A stretch of 64,000 nt of DNA from Rhinopithecimicrobium faecis (lineage in GTDB: Bacteria; Bacteroidota; Bacteroidia; Sphingobacteriales; Sphingobacteriaceae): positions 124,001 to 188,000 of the forward strand of contig JAGKSB010000004.1 in the NCBI GenBank assembly GCA_017942165.1, written 5' to 3'. Below are positions 8,374 to 17,802 of the stretch, piece by piece (position 1 is the first letter of the stretch; the number at the start of each line of letters is the position of its first letter). The notes under the pieces were generated by a model. That model saw only the letters and a program-made list of their open reading frames with translations, was not told the DNA's origin and did not search any database. The position numbers and the translations under genes were made by a program.

Positions 8374-9291
8374 TTATAGCACTAAATATCCTGCAATTTT
8401 ACTTAAAAATTCCTCATTTATAATATAAATAGCTAAGATATCTTGCACCTCTTTAAAAGGGCCGTGTTGCATGCGGTAGTTCACAATAGCAAGAGACTGT
8501 CTCCTAGTGATATAGGGGTGCATCGCGAGTTGATCGGCGGTGGCACTATTAATCGCTAAGGGCTTGATAAGGGATAAGTCTATTGTTACAAAAGGCTGTA
8601 TAGACGTATATAGGACTGTATTCATACGATACACCTCCAGGAGCTGTTCCACTTGAATAAAGCCCCCCAATTGGGCGCCATATTGTAGAATCTGACTAGC
8701 CATGTTTTGTGAAATCCCTGGAAATCGCGCTAAGGAGTCTATGCTGATGCTATTGATGGAAAAGGTGAACGTGGTCTTCGCCTGATAGGCGGTATAAGTG
8801 GGTTTCTCGAAACTGTCTGAAGCGGCGTTTGCAGGTCTTTGATCCGGCTGCTCCGGAATGGTTAGATAAGGGTGGATAAGCTGGAATTCAGATTCCGTGA
8901 TAACATATATCTTGGCAAAATCTGTGGGTTTCTGAAATCTTCCACCAGCCTTCAGGTAATTTGTAATCGCGGTAATCTTTCTATCCGATAAGGAAAACTG
9001 TTTCCAATCGTCGTAGCTGCCCTGATGGGGATCAAAGCTGTAGTAGCTATTTTTCGGAAGAGGTGAATCCGATTCTAGCGCGCCATTTTGTGCTGTCGGG
9101 GGCTCCTTCATAAAAGCATCCAAGCGTTGATGGGCGCTGCTATCGATGGAAAATACAATAGGTCTTGGAACCTGATATTGATCCTTATATATAAAATATA
9201 GCTCCGTCAGCAGCAGGCAAGCTATAATTACGAGCATTGTCCTGCGCTGAAGCGCTGTGCTTCCAAAATACTTTTTTAGAAATTCTAACAT
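8374..9291 (-). CDS. Membrane-anchored helix-hairpin-helix protein (ComEA-like)
   Basis: A 305-aa protein with one N-terminal transmembrane segment (about residues 17-35) and at least three helix-hairpin-helix units. These are near residues 105-145 (SDRKITAITNYLKAGGRF), 180-235 (SLARFPGISQNMASQILQYG) and 245-305 (INSATADQLAMHPYITRRQS). Such repeats occur in ComEA-type DNA-uptake proteins, where they bind double-stranded DNA outside the inner membrane. That role is family-based inference; no other competence gene is nearby. It lies between apt and the efflux pair. Confidence 0.75.
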   Translation of the reverse strand: MLEFLKKYFGSTALQRRTMLVIIACLLLTELYFIYKDQYQVPRPIVFSIDSSAHQRLDAFMKEPPTAQNGALESDSPLPKNSYYSFDPHQGSYDDWKQFSLSDRKITAITNYLKAGGRFQKPTDFAKIYVITESEFQLIHPYLTIPEQPDQRPANAASDSFEKPTYTAYQAKTTFTFSINSISIDSLARFPGISQNMASQILQYGAQLGGFIQVEQLLEVYRMNTVLYTSIQPFVTIDLSLIKPLAINSATADQLAMHPYITRRQSLAIVNYRMQHGPFKEVQDILAIYIINEEFLSKIAGYLVL

Positions 9292-9327
9292 CTACTACTG
9301 CTTTATATAAAAGCAGTATATAGCTAA

Positions 9328-10644
9328 CTACAAACTACTTTTGTCAACAATTTCAATTTTACTTTTATCTTGTAAGGTCTTCGTAATAGCGTCAAAAGGT
9401 CTAGATACAACCTGCTCACCAGCTTTCAGCCCCGAAAGAATAATAATATGCTGCTCATCCTGAATCCCTGTTTTCACCTTTGTGATCTTTACCTCATCGC
9501 CATTTGTGACAAAGACATACTCATGTATAGAAGAGGCTAATTTTACGGAATCTTTGAGGTCATCTTTATCAGCGCGTACGGTAACACTTTGAATAGGTAC
9601 CACCAGTCCCCGTGCCTGCTGCGTTTTTATTTGCGCAGTAGCAGAAAGCCCCGGCCGAAATGGAGAGGACATCACAGACTTATCAGCAAGGATATCTTCA
9701 TAAGAATTCGGGTGAATGCGCACTTTAACATTGAAGTTCGTCACCTGATCAGCGCTGCTAGCGCTTGTTGAAGAACCAATACTTTTCGAGGATGACGCTA
9801 TTTCAGTAACGACACCTGTAAATTTGCGTGCTTGAAAAGCATCTACCTCAATGGTAGCCGGATTGCCTACCTGCACGCGATTGATATCATTTTCATTCAC
9901 TTCGACATTCACCTCCATGCTGTTCATATTGGCGATACGCATAATCTCTGTTCCCGCCATCTGTGCGGTCCCCACGACGCGCTCCCCGAGCTCTATGGAT
10001 AAAAGCGAAATAACGCCGTCTATGGGCGCGTAAATGGTCGTACGTGCTAAGTTGTCTCCCGCTTCCTGAACCGAAGCTTGTGATTGGGCGATGGTAAATT
10101 TTGCCGCATTGACATTTTGTCTTTGTGCAGCGATGGCAGCCGACGTGGATTCATATTCCGCAGTAGACTTTTCCATTTCTGCCGCAGAGATAACTCTTTT
10201 TTCAAAAAGCTGCTTATTTCGTGTATAGGTAGCCTGAATACTTTTAAAACTTGCTTCCTGCTGTATCAATTGCTGCTGCACAGCGGCCAAATTAGCGCGT
10301 TGAGCTTGTAAAGATGCAATAGCACGGTCGTAACCTGACTTTAGGATATCCGGCTTGATACGGCATAAAATCTGTCCCTTTTTAATATAGTCCCCCTCTT
10401 TAACAGTAAGCTCTACAACTTCGCCAGACACCTCAGAGCTTAATTTCACTTCGACTTCAGGGTGTATTTTCCCGGAAGCAGAAACAAGCTCCACGACGTC
10501 CTTCTGTACAACCTTATCAATAGCTACTTTGACAACCTCACCTTTTCCAAACCAGCCCAATTTCGACCCTACGACGACTAGCACCAGTAAGATTAAGGAG
10601 GTAAATAAAAGTATCTTAGGTAATTTTCTTTTCTGTTTTGCCAT
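9328..10644 (-). CDS. Periplasmic adaptor (membrane-fusion) protein, MacA/HlyD type
   Basis: A 438-aa inner-membrane-anchored adaptor. It has an N-terminal TM helix, a biotinyl-lipoyl half (SGEVVELTVKEGDYIKKGQ), a long coiled-coil hairpin rich in Gln/Ala, the second lipoyl half (TIYAPIDGVISLLSIELGER) and a beta-barrel domain (NSMEVNVEVNENDINRVQVG). The layout fits ABC-type (MacA) export systems. I chose the ATG at 10644 (MAKQKRKLPK), 4 bp after the TolC-like stop; the open frame continues upstream into the TolC gene but that part is unlikely. No pump gene is next to it. Confidence 0.9.
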   Translation of the reverse strand: MAKQKRKLPKILLFTSLILLVLVVVGSKLGWFGKGEVVKVAIDKVVQKDVVELVSASGKIHPEVEVKLSSEVSGEVVELTVKEGDYIKKGQILCRIKPDILKSGYDRAIASLQAQRANLAAVQQQLIQQEASFKSIQATYTRNKQLFEKRVISAAEMEKSTAEYESTSAAIAAQRQNVNAAKFTIAQSQASVQEAGDNLARTTIYAPIDGVISLLSIELGERVVGTAQMAGTEIMRIANMNSMEVNVEVNENDINRVQVGNPATIEVDAFQARKFTGVVTEIASSSKSIGSSTSASSADQVTNFNVKVRIHPNSYEDILADKSVMSSPFRPGLSATAQIKTQQARGLVVPIQSVTVRADKDDLKDSVKLASSIHEYVFVTNGDEVKITKVKTGIQDEQHIIILSGLKAGEQVVSRPFDAITKTLQDKSKIEIVDKSSL

Positions 10645-10648
10645 GATT

Positions 10649-11998
10649 CTATTTGTTAAAACTAATTGGGTTCCCCATATAATAATCAATAATTTTATCC
10701 TTAAAGAACACGAGATACTGTAACTGAATAAGTTCAAATTGTGCTTTATTCATCTGTGTCTGTGCTGTAAAGCGTTCCATCGCATTGGCGACACCAATAT
10801 CGTAGCGCTGCTCCAAGACCTCAAAAGCAATTTTCGCAGTTTCAAAAGCCGTCTTTGCAGCATCAAACCGATCCTGAGCTCCCTTTTTATCTAACAAGGC
10901 TTGGTTTACAGTCTTATTTAGGTTGCGTTCAGCAAGATTTAAACTATTTTCAGCAATTTGTAAATTTAGTTTGGCTTTATTAACAGCAATGCGCACGTTA
11001 TTATTATTAAAAATAGGAATTCTCAGAGTCAATCCTGCAGAAAAAGATTTGTTATTTTTCAGCTGGTCGCCAAATGGAGAGGGCGTACGTTGAATTGGAT
11101 CTACGCCTATGGAGGAATAGTTCGTGCCGTAGGAAGTCTGTAAGGCTAACTGTGGGTAGGCTGCTCCGCGCGCAATTTTTATCTGCTGCGCAGCATAGTC
11201 ACGGTTTAGGGCCGCTTGCTTAAGCTCCGGCTGAAAGTTTCGCGCTCGCACTAAGATCGCCGCGATATCTGTCATACCTATTTCTGGCTGATAGTCCCCA
11301 ATTTCCGGCGCTATAAGAATGAGGGGTTGCTGTGCATCCATTTCCATCAGCTGCTTCAAACTCAGTAAGGAGAGCTCATAGGCATTGATATTGGCATATA
11401 AATTCAGCTTATCTGTAGCCACTTGATTCCTGACCTGTGCGATATCTGAAAGCGTCTTAGTGCCGAGTTCAAATTGGATTGTTTCCACTCGTAATTGCTC
11501 TTCAGACAGTGCCACCTGCTGCTTGGAGGCCTTGGTGAGTTCTTGATTTGTAATAGCCTCTAAATAATTAGTCAGCACAGCCAATATTAAATCATTCTTT
11601 ACGCGTTCCAGTGCTGAAGCATCCCCCAGCAGCTTGATTTTATTAGCGCGTATTTCATTAATTTTCTGAAAACCTGCAAATAGCGTTACTTCGGAAGAAA
11701 TGTTTATTCCCGCAGAATTAGTCCATTTATTCCCTGTTACCAGTTGTCCCGCCACCTGATCAAAAGCCAGACCTTGATTAACTCTGTCGGAGACACCAAT
11801 ATTTAAATTGGGATATAAATTAGATTTAGCTTGGTATAAATCCTGTTCAGACAAGGCGTATTTATACTGTGATTCTTTAATCTGTAAATTCTTAGCTAAG
11901 GTAATCTTAATAGCTTCTTCAACAGATATTTGCGCATTCACAGCTAAAGGAATAGCTAATATAGCAACTGATAAATACTTAATTAATCGTATGCGCAT
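10649..11998 (-). CDS. TolC-family outer-membrane export channel
   Basis: A 449-aa outer-membrane efflux protein with a signal peptide (about residues 1-22, ending VNA) followed by ISVEEAIKITLAKNLQIKES, typical of TolC/OEP repeats. It has two long amphipathic helical repeats with a final NKAQFELIQLQYLVFFKDKI. It is the first gene of the pair with the adaptor (4-bp gap), so both are translated together. The substrate is unknown. Confidence 0.93.
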   Translation of the reverse strand: MRIRLIKYLSVAILAIPLAVNAQISVEEAIKITLAKNLQIKESQYKYALSEQDLYQAKSNLYPNLNIGVSDRVNQGLAFDQVAGQLVTGNKWTNSAGINISSEVTLFAGFQKINEIRANKIKLLGDASALERVKNDLILAVLTNYLEAITNQELTKASKQQVALSEEQLRVETIQFELGTKTLSDIAQVRNQVATDKLNLYANINAYELSLLSLKQLMEMDAQQPLILIAPEIGDYQPEIGMTDIAAILVRARNFQPELKQAALNRDYAAQQIKIARGAAYPQLALQTSYGTNYSSIGVDPIQRTPSPFGDQLKNNKSFSAGLTLRIPIFNNNNVRIAVNKAKLNLQIAENSLNLAERNLNKTVNQALLDKKGAQDRFDAAKTAFETAKIAFEVLEQRYDIGVANAMERFTAQTQMNKAQFELIQLQYLVFFKDKIIDYYMGNPISFNK

Positions 11999-12023
11999 AG
12001 TAACAAATTAATAATGATTTTAA

Positions 12024-12031
12024 TACATTTG
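12024..12031 (+). promoter_or_regulatory. -7 element of polysaccharide deacetylase gene
   Basis: TACATTTG, an exact TAnnTTTG match, 16 bp upstream of the ATG at 12048. Confidence 0.5.
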
Positions 12032-12047
12032 ACAACAAAATTGATAT

Positions 12048-12656
12048 ATGTATTTAGCTAAAGCGCCTTTTTTTCTAAAATGGATTTACCCCAAGTGTAT
12101 TTGGAATATGGATAGATCCGAAAAGTCAGTTTACCTAACTTTCGATGACGGCCCCATTCCAGAGATTACACCTTTTGTATTAGAATTATTAGCTACGTAT
12201 CAGATAAAAGCTACCTTCTTTTGTGTAGGTGAAAATATCAAAAAAAATCCACATTTATTTAAACAAATTGTAAATGCTGGCCATCGCATAGGAAATCATA
12301 CTTTCAACCATCTAAAGGGCTGGAAAACAAAAGATGAGTCGTATTTGGAAAATGTAGCAGCTTGTCAGGAATTGACGCAGACGAATTTATTTAGACCCCC
12401 ATATGGACGTGCTACACACAGCCAAATAAAAGCGCTATATCCGGATTTCAAAATTATTATGTGGGATGTATTATCGGGGGATTTTGACTTAAATTTAAGT
12501 CCTGAGAAATGCCTTCAAAATGTAATACAGCACACGGAGAATGGCTCTATCATTGTTTTTCATGAAAATATTAAGTCGATACCTCGGGTTACCTATGCCC
12601 TGCCCAAGGCCATTGAATCGTTATTAGCGCAGGGCTATAAGTTCAAAATATTTTAA
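12048..12656 (+). CDS. Polysaccharide deacetylase (NodB/CE4) family protein
   Basis: A 202-aa NodB-homology enzyme. It carries LTFDDGPIPE (catalytic D33 and metal ligand D34), HTFNH with metal ligands H84 and H88, RPPYGR and IVFHEN. These are the complete CE4 metal triad and motifs, so it should be an active deacetylase of N-acetylated glycans, possibly peptidoglycan. No signal peptide is obvious, although the N terminus is hydrophobic (APFFLKWIYP). It is divergent from the TolC gene. Confidence 0.93.
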   Translation: MYLAKAPFFLKWIYPKCIWNMDRSEKSVYLTFDDGPIPEITPFVLELLATYQIKATFFCVGENIKKNPHLFKQIVNAGHRIGNHTFNHLKGWKTKDESYLENVAACQELTQTNLFRPPYGRATHSQIKALYPDFKIIMWDVLSGDFDLNLSPEKCLQNVIQHTENGSIIVFHENIKSIPRVTYALPKAIESLLAQGYKFKIF

Positions 12657-12694
12657 CCTATACCCCTGCGCTAAGAAGCTTTTTAGTTGTCGGA

Positions 12695-13501
12695 TTAATC
12701 GTTGGAATTTCTATTTATTGCAACATTTCTGATGATATATTTTTTTGCTGCTCCGACAGAAAAATACCCTAAGGCGCCATTACTAAGATTCGTTCTCGGA
12801 TTTGCGGGAGCTAAACTTCCCGGATTCAGACTGCGCAAATCGGCCCAGTAGTTGTAAACTTGCTCATCCACACTCGTCCGAATAATGGTAATATCATCGC
12901 CCTCCACAATATCATCATCTGCATCGGTGATATCATGCTGTATGTTGCGTCCATCATTGAATTTATCGTTATAGATGGCGGCAAACTTTAAAGGTTGACT
13001 ATTTCTTGCCAAGCTGTACTTGTAAAAGTTTAATTCATTCGCAGGATCTTTAAAACTAAAGGTTACAAAGATTCTATCTTCATCGAAGATTGTTTTCGAC
13101 TTTAGGTTTAAAGAATCAATCTCCACATAAGGCTGCATGGTGCTTACAGCATCAAATTGCTTATCCGCAATACGTACTGTCAAAGCATATTTCCCGCCGA
13201 CTTCTGGATGAAAACCTCGGTTCTTGTAAATACCCTTGCCCTGATAGTTGAAGATATACTCCCTGTTGTCCGCTAAGGACACGATGGAAACTGATGCATT
13301 TTCAACAGCGGAATTTCCTAATTCCTGTGAAATAGGAATGGAATTGAAAACACTTATTTCATGCTCTAAGGAGATATCATTGATATCTGCGACAATGACA
13401 ACCTGGGGAGCAGCATCCACCAAATCTAACTCAATAATATCTTCACATGAAGACAATGAAAAGGCCGTAAATAAACTAATTATATATAGATATGATCTCA
13501 T
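12695..13501 (-). CDS. DUF4249 lipoprotein
   Basis: A 268-aa protein with a lipoprotein signal peptide (lipobox LSSC at about residue 19), then IIELDLVDAAPQVVIVADI, an Ig-like beta-rich region and VYNYWADLRSLNPGS. This matches the DUF4249 family that in Sphingobacteriaceae follows TonB receptors, a position analogous to SusD partners. The start lies 4 bp after the TonB receptor stop, so the two form an operon. The ligand is unknown. Confidence 0.85.
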   Translation of the reverse strand: MRSYLYIISLFTAFSLSSCEDIIELDLVDAAPQVVIVADINDISLEHEISVFNSIPISQELGNSAVENASVSIVSLADNREYIFNYQGKGIYKNRGFHPEVGGKYALTVRIADKQFDAVSTMQPYVEIDSLNLKSKTIFDEDRIFVTFSFKDPANELNFYKYSLARNSQPLKFAAIYNDKFNDGRNIQHDITDADDDIVEGDDITIIRTSVDEQVYNYWADLRSLNPGSLAPANPRTNLSNGALGYFSVGAAKKYIIRNVAINRNSND

Positions 13502-13505
13502 TTTA

Positions 13506-15842
13506 TTAAAATTTAAAATTCCATGTTACAGAAGGCACTAAACTAAATAAAGCTACTTTATAGGTTTCCGTGATATTCGGATTTGTCTCACTATCCCTGA
13601 AATCTATCAGGTAAGCATTCTTTCTCGCATAAGCATTGTAGAGTCCGAAAGACCAGCTTGAATAGTATCTCTTATCCTTATTCGCAACGGGCTCATAGGT
13701 CATCGATAAATCTAGACGGTGGTAGTTCGGCATACGTGAACCATTACGTTCAGTATAGTAGTAGACCGTTCTATTGTCCACGGCGTATTTTCCTGCCGGT
13801 AGTGTCACAGCATCCCCAGTACTGTATACGAAGGTTGCTCCTGCCGTCCATGTTTTGCTCAACTGATACATGGCCACGACCGAGAGATTATGTGTTTTAT
13901 CTTGTCGCGCATTGAACCATGCGCCATTATTAATAGCCTCAAACTTGCGTTCTGATTTCGATAAGGTATAGGACAGCCATCCTGTCAATTTTCCTGCACG
14001 CTTCTTTAAGAAAAATTCTAGTCCATAAGCACGTCCATCACCAAATACCAACTCCCCGTCCAATAACTCATTAGCTTGCAAGTCTGCACCATTTTTAAAA
14101 TCTATCTGGTTGGAAAGATTTTTGTAGTAGGACTCAACGGAAAATTCATAGCGGTCATTATTAAAATTCTGGTAGTACCCTAGGGCCACTTGATCGGCAA
14201 TTTGCGGTTTTATCGTTCTGGAGCTCAACACAAATTGATCCGTCGGCAAGGATGAAGTGCTATTTGTCAGCTGATGTAAGTTTTGAATATTTCTGTTGTA
14301 AGACAATTTCAACGACTTATTATCACGCAGGATGTAGTTGGCAGAAAACCGCGGCTCGAGGTTAAAATAATTCTGCACGATTTCCCCCTTTTTATAGTCC
14401 GTCGCCTGCACCGGATTTCCAGCAGCGTCAAAATCATAATAGCTACCCGGACCTAACATCATAAAATTAGTCATTCTAAGACCGTAGATAAGCTTTAAGC
14501 GATCCGTTGCTGACCATTCATGCGAGATATAGGCCGCTAAATCTAAGCCACGTCTCTTTTGAATAAGAATAGAGTTTACGGCAGAAGTATCCGTAGCGTC
14601 GATGCTTGCAGGCTTGATCGTTTGATCCAATGCATGCACACCAAACTTTAGTGTACTTCGGTTAGAAGGATAGTATTGGAAATCCTGCTTTAAATTAATA
14701 TTTTGAATTCTTGAGGAAATATCAAAATCTGAATTATCATTATTGATTCCCACATGATAATTAAAATCTGAAAATATTAACGAGGTATTGGAAAATAATT
14801 TATTCGTAAAAATATGGTTCCAACGTAAAGTTCCCGTCGCATTGCCCCAGTCAAACCTAAATAGGTCACCATAGCCGAGTACATCCTGCCCAAAATAGCC
14901 CGATAAGAACAACTTATTCCTGTCATCAAACTTATAATTAGCCTTTATATTTAAATCGTAGAAATAAAGTTTTGAACTCTTCACAGTCTCATCTTTCGAG
15001 GCCAGTAAAAACATATCCGCATAGGTACGTCTTCCTGAAATCATAAAAGATCCACGGTCTTTAACAATGGGGCCATCAAACTTAATACGTGATGCAATTA
15101 GGCCTATACCACCTTCTACAGCATACTTCTTGGCATTCCCATCCAACATGGCAATATCTAATACCGAAGATGCACGACCCCCATATTGCGCTGGAATTCC
15201 CCCTTTATAGAGATTGACATCTTTAATAGCATCCGAATTAAATGTGGAGAAAAATCCGAATAGATGGGAAGCATTGTAGACGATAGCTTCATCTAAGAGA
15301 ATTAGATTCTGGTCGCCAGAACCACCACGCACGTAAAAATTAGCTGATCCCTCTCCCCCCGAAGCAACGCCTGGGAGCAGCTGAATTGTTTTCAAAATAT
15401 CCTTTTCACCAAATACCACAGGTAGCTTCCGAATTTCAGAGACATTCAAGTTTACAACTCCCATCTGCGGGTTATCCACGTTCTTACTCTTAGAAAGGGA
15501 GCTGATGGTAACCTCTTCCAGCTGCTGCGAAGCAGTAGACATCGTAATGTTGTAGGTGATATTCTTATCTACAGTAAGCGTTTGCTCAAATGCGCTGTAT
15601 CCTACCAGCTGGCTGCGTAGTACATGTGTACCCTTGGGAACGCTAATACTATAAAATCCATAAGCATTCGTACTTGTGGCAAGCGAACTATTTAAAATAC
15701 GTACAGTCGCATTTAATAAGGTCTCCCCAGATTTACTATCATTAATATAGCCAGAGATGGTATAGTTTTGCTGTGCCAGCAAAGTAACGGGAATTAGAAT
15801 AAGTAGCAGTAAGGTAATAAGAAAGTTTTTCGTTCTATGCAT
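13506..15842 (-). CDS. TonB-dependent receptor with carboxypeptidase-regulatory-like domain
   Basis: A 778-aa outer-membrane receptor. It has a signal peptide (about 1-23), a CarboxypepD_reg-like domain (YTISGYINDSKSGETLLNAT, residues ~25-110), a plug domain (LPGVASGGEGSANFYVRGG, LLDEAIVYNASHLFG) and a 22-strand-type barrel ending in aromatic-rich VTWNFKF. It drives energy-dependent uptake of a large or scarce ligand. Paired with the DUF4249 lipoprotein downstream. A -7 element lies 48 bp before the start. Confidence 0.94.
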   Translation of the reverse strand: MHRTKNFLITLLLLILIPVTLLAQQNYTISGYINDSKSGETLLNATVRILNSSLATSTNAYGFYSISVPKGTHVLRSQLVGYSAFEQTLTVDKNITYNITMSTASQQLEEVTISSLSKSKNVDNPQMGVVNLNVSEIRKLPVVFGEKDILKTIQLLPGVASGGEGSANFYVRGGSGDQNLILLDEAIVYNASHLFGFFSTFNSDAIKDVNLYKGGIPAQYGGRASSVLDIAMLDGNAKKYAVEGGIGLIASRIKFDGPIVKDRGSFMISGRRTYADMFLLASKDETVKSSKLYFYDLNIKANYKFDDRNKLFLSGYFGQDVLGYGDLFRFDWGNATGTLRWNHIFTNKLFSNTSLIFSDFNYHVGINNDNSDFDISSRIQNINLKQDFQYYPSNRSTLKFGVHALDQTIKPASIDATDTSAVNSILIQKRRGLDLAAYISHEWSATDRLKLIYGLRMTNFMMLGPGSYYDFDAAGNPVQATDYKKGEIVQNYFNLEPRFSANYILRDNKSLKLSYNRNIQNLHQLTNSTSSLPTDQFVLSSRTIKPQIADQVALGYYQNFNNDRYEFSVESYYKNLSNQIDFKNGADLQANELLDGELVFGDGRAYGLEFFLKKRAGKLTGWLSYTLSKSERKFEAINNGAWFNARQDKTHNLSVVAMYQLSKTWTAGATFVYSTGDAVTLPAGKYAVDNRTVYYYTERNGSRMPNYHRLDLSMTYEPVANKDKRYYSSWSFGLYNAYARKNAYLIDFRDSETNPNITETYKVALFSLVPSVTWNFKF

Positions 15843-15890
15843 AATCGGATATATCAGTATTTTTTTAAACTAAAATATGTTACTTCTAAA

Positions 15891-15898
15891 CAAAAATA
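15891..15898 (-). promoter_or_regulatory. -7 element of TonB receptor/DUF4249 operon
   Basis: The minus strand reads TATTTTTG; it directly abuts the T-tract of the terminator of the upstream esterase operon. A CAA (TTG on the minus strand) at 15922-15924 is a possible -33 element. Confidence 0.55.
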
Positions 15899-15930
15899 CA
15901 AAAAAAAAGCCTTGCAGAGGGCAAGGCTTT
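15898..15930 (-). terminator. Intrinsic terminator of the esterase operon
   Basis: Stem AAAGCCTTGC/GCAAGGCTTT (15906-15915 with 15921-15930) has a 5-nt loop; on the minus strand it is followed by a long T run. Confidence 0.85.
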
Positions 15931-16013
15931 AGATAAGTTTATAATTTGTTAATATCGGTTTTCTTGCCACAAAGATACAAATAGTTTATTAATATTTGCC
16001 ATTTTATTTTTAA

Positions 16014-16838
16014 TTATTTTTGCAAAACTCTGTTTGAAAAGAATTTAGCAAAAAAATCCAATTGGTAGGTAATTGACTTTTGCCAATACTCCCAATTATG
16101 TCCTCCGGGCATTTGCACAAAAGTATGCTTAATATTTCTATTTAAAAACTTCTCATGTAGCGCGATATTTACATTATAAAAGAAATCCTCATTTCCACAG
16201 TCAATAATTATTTCTAGCGACTTTGGAACCAATAAATGCACTAAATTTTGTACCACTAACTTATCCCACAGTTGTTCGTTTTCAGCATAGGAACCTATGC
16301 GTTTTTCTATCTCCCAATTTTTCGGAAATGGTCGGAAGTCTACCCCTCCTGAAGTCGATCCTGCGGCCCCATAGATATCTTGATGCTTAAAGGCCAAAGA
16401 TAATGCGCCATGCCCTCCCATGCTCAATCCTGTAATCGCACGACCAGCTTTTGTGGCAACCGTTGAAAAGTTGTTGTCGATATATGATACAAGCTCCTTA
16501 GCGACAAATGTCTCATAAGCATAACTCGGATCTAAGGGACTATCCCAATACCAGCTCCCATAGCCACCATCGGGGCAGACAACCATATACCCGTAATAGT
16601 CAACCAACTTTTTAAGCGCCGGCGCCTTATTTACCCAATCTTTGTAAGATCCAGAATACCCATGCAGTAGGTATAATACGGGATAGGTTTCCTTTTTGTT
16701 ATACAAATCGGGACGGATTACCACCGTCTTTACTTCCTTATTCATGGAAGCACTGTGCACACTTATGGTATCAACTTTTGCCGCATAAGTCGTTGATACG
16801 ATAGCTGATAATAAGATTAATAAGAAGTATTTATTCAT
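16014..16838 (-). CDS. Secreted alpha/beta-hydrolase esterase (esterase D/antigen-85-like)
   Basis: A 274-aa enzyme with a signal peptide (about 1-19). It carries the oxyanion-side motif LLHGYSGSYKDW, the nucleophile elbow GLSMGG (S139), the likely acid in IDCGNEDFF and the His in MPGGHNWEYW. These are the features of the S-formylglutathione hydrolase/feruloyl-esterase-like family. It probably cleaves an ester of a sugar or small molecule in the periplasm. The gene starts 5 bp after the upstream gene, so they are co-transcribed. Confidence 0.9.
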   Translation of the reverse strand: MNKYFLLILLSAIVSTTYAAKVDTISVHSASMNKEVKTVVIRPDLYNKKETYPVLYLLHGYSGSYKDWVNKAPALKKLVDYYGYMVVCPDGGYGSWYWDSPLDPSYAYETFVAKELVSYIDNNFSTVATKAGRAITGLSMGGHGALSLAFKHQDIYGAAGSTSGGVDFRPFPKNWEIEKRIGSYAENEQLWDKLVVQNLVHLLVPKSLEIIIDCGNEDFFYNVNIALHEKFLNRNIKHTFVQMPGGHNWEYWQKSITYQLDFFAKFFSNRVLQK

Positions 16839-16843
16839 TTAGT

Positions 16844-17719
16844 TTAGTATTTTTTATAGTAATATAATGGCGCTGAAAGCCCCAAGGCACGCTCGGAAAC
16901 TGTTAATAAAGCGGTTCCTGATAAATCAAAACAAATAGCCTCCCCTTGAGGCTCAATTGTATAATCCAACCTGCGTGGAACCCGGCGTAAACATTGTGCT
17001 ACGGTCTCATTTTCGCCACGTTCCCAGAAGTAAACATTAACTAAATTTTTAATAGCAATAAATCGCCCATCGGAAGATATATCTGCAGCAGTCATAAAAT
17101 TGTTATCCAGCTTGCCAACTTCCTTTAAAAGGAGACTGTCTACGGGCGCAGAGGAAAACAAAGATGCCTGATAGATCTGAGACTTAAAATCACGTTTACT
17201 AATTAAATATAAGGAGCCGTCAAGGGGATCTACAAAAAATGCTTCTGCATCCCTGGGCTTATCGGGATAGCGCAGGTGAACTTTTCGAATTACAGAATCC
17301 GGAATTATATAAGAAGAGGTACCTTCCTCAAAAGTGGGCTCAGGAAATAGATAGAGATGTATATCCTTCCGCTTTCCACGATTATCACCAATATCACCCA
17401 AAACAAGGTAATTAGTTCCCCTGTAGCTGTATCGAGCGATATCCTCGCAATCACGCACTTCACAATTTTCCAATTGATATGTAGCGACTTGCTCAGCCTT
17501 TCCGTTTATAAGGTAGATACGGGCCGCATCGCCTGAATCATTGTGCACGAAATAAAATCCTGGTTTTTTTGTAGATGCTATGATGCCCGATACCTCTTGA
17601 AGTTGTCCCGCATTCAGCATTCCCAAAGTTTCAGCAGCATGGAAAGGAGCCTGCTGCGCATGCAGCTGACTAGCAGCGAAATAGAGGGCAAAAAAAACAA
17701 CAACTTTAAAGGGCAGCAT
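16844..17719 (-). CDS. Secreted beta-propeller-like protein of unknown function
   Basis: A 291-aa protein with a signal peptide (about 1-21, ending LHA). It is beta-rich with repeated short motifs such as LQEVSGIIASTKKPGFYFVH, NDSGDAARIYLI, CEDIARYSYRGTNYLVLGDI and PRDAEAFFVDPLDGSLYLIS. The spacing of these blocks suggests a propeller of the SdiA-regulated or phytase-like kind. No catalytic residues are recognised. First gene of the operon with the esterase (5-bp gap). Confidence 0.7.
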   Translation of the reverse strand: MLPFKVVVFFALYFAASQLHAQQAPFHAAETLGMLNAGQLQEVSGIIASTKKPGFYFVHNDSGDAARIYLINGKAEQVATYQLENCEVRDCEDIARYSYRGTNYLVLGDIGDNRGKRKDIHLYLFPEPTFEEGTSSYIIPDSVIRKVHLRYPDKPRDAEAFFVDPLDGSLYLISKRDFKSQIYQASLFSSAPVDSLLLKEVGKLDNNFMTAADISSDGRFIAIKNLVNVYFWERGENETVAQCLRRVPRRLDYTIEPQGEAICFDLSGTALLTVSERALGLSAPLYYYKKY

Positions 17720-17802
17720 AAGTAAAAAAATATTTTATTTAATAGACAATAAACTTTTTGGTCTGATACTTGTCTATACCAACGTAATTTAAGCTAAAAA
17801 TA

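Noticed and set aside
10645..10737. Longer start of the adaptor gene at 10737
   Set aside because: It would lie inside the TolC gene and place a non-family N terminus before MAKQKRK; the ATG at 10644 with 4-bp spacing is the normal arrangement.
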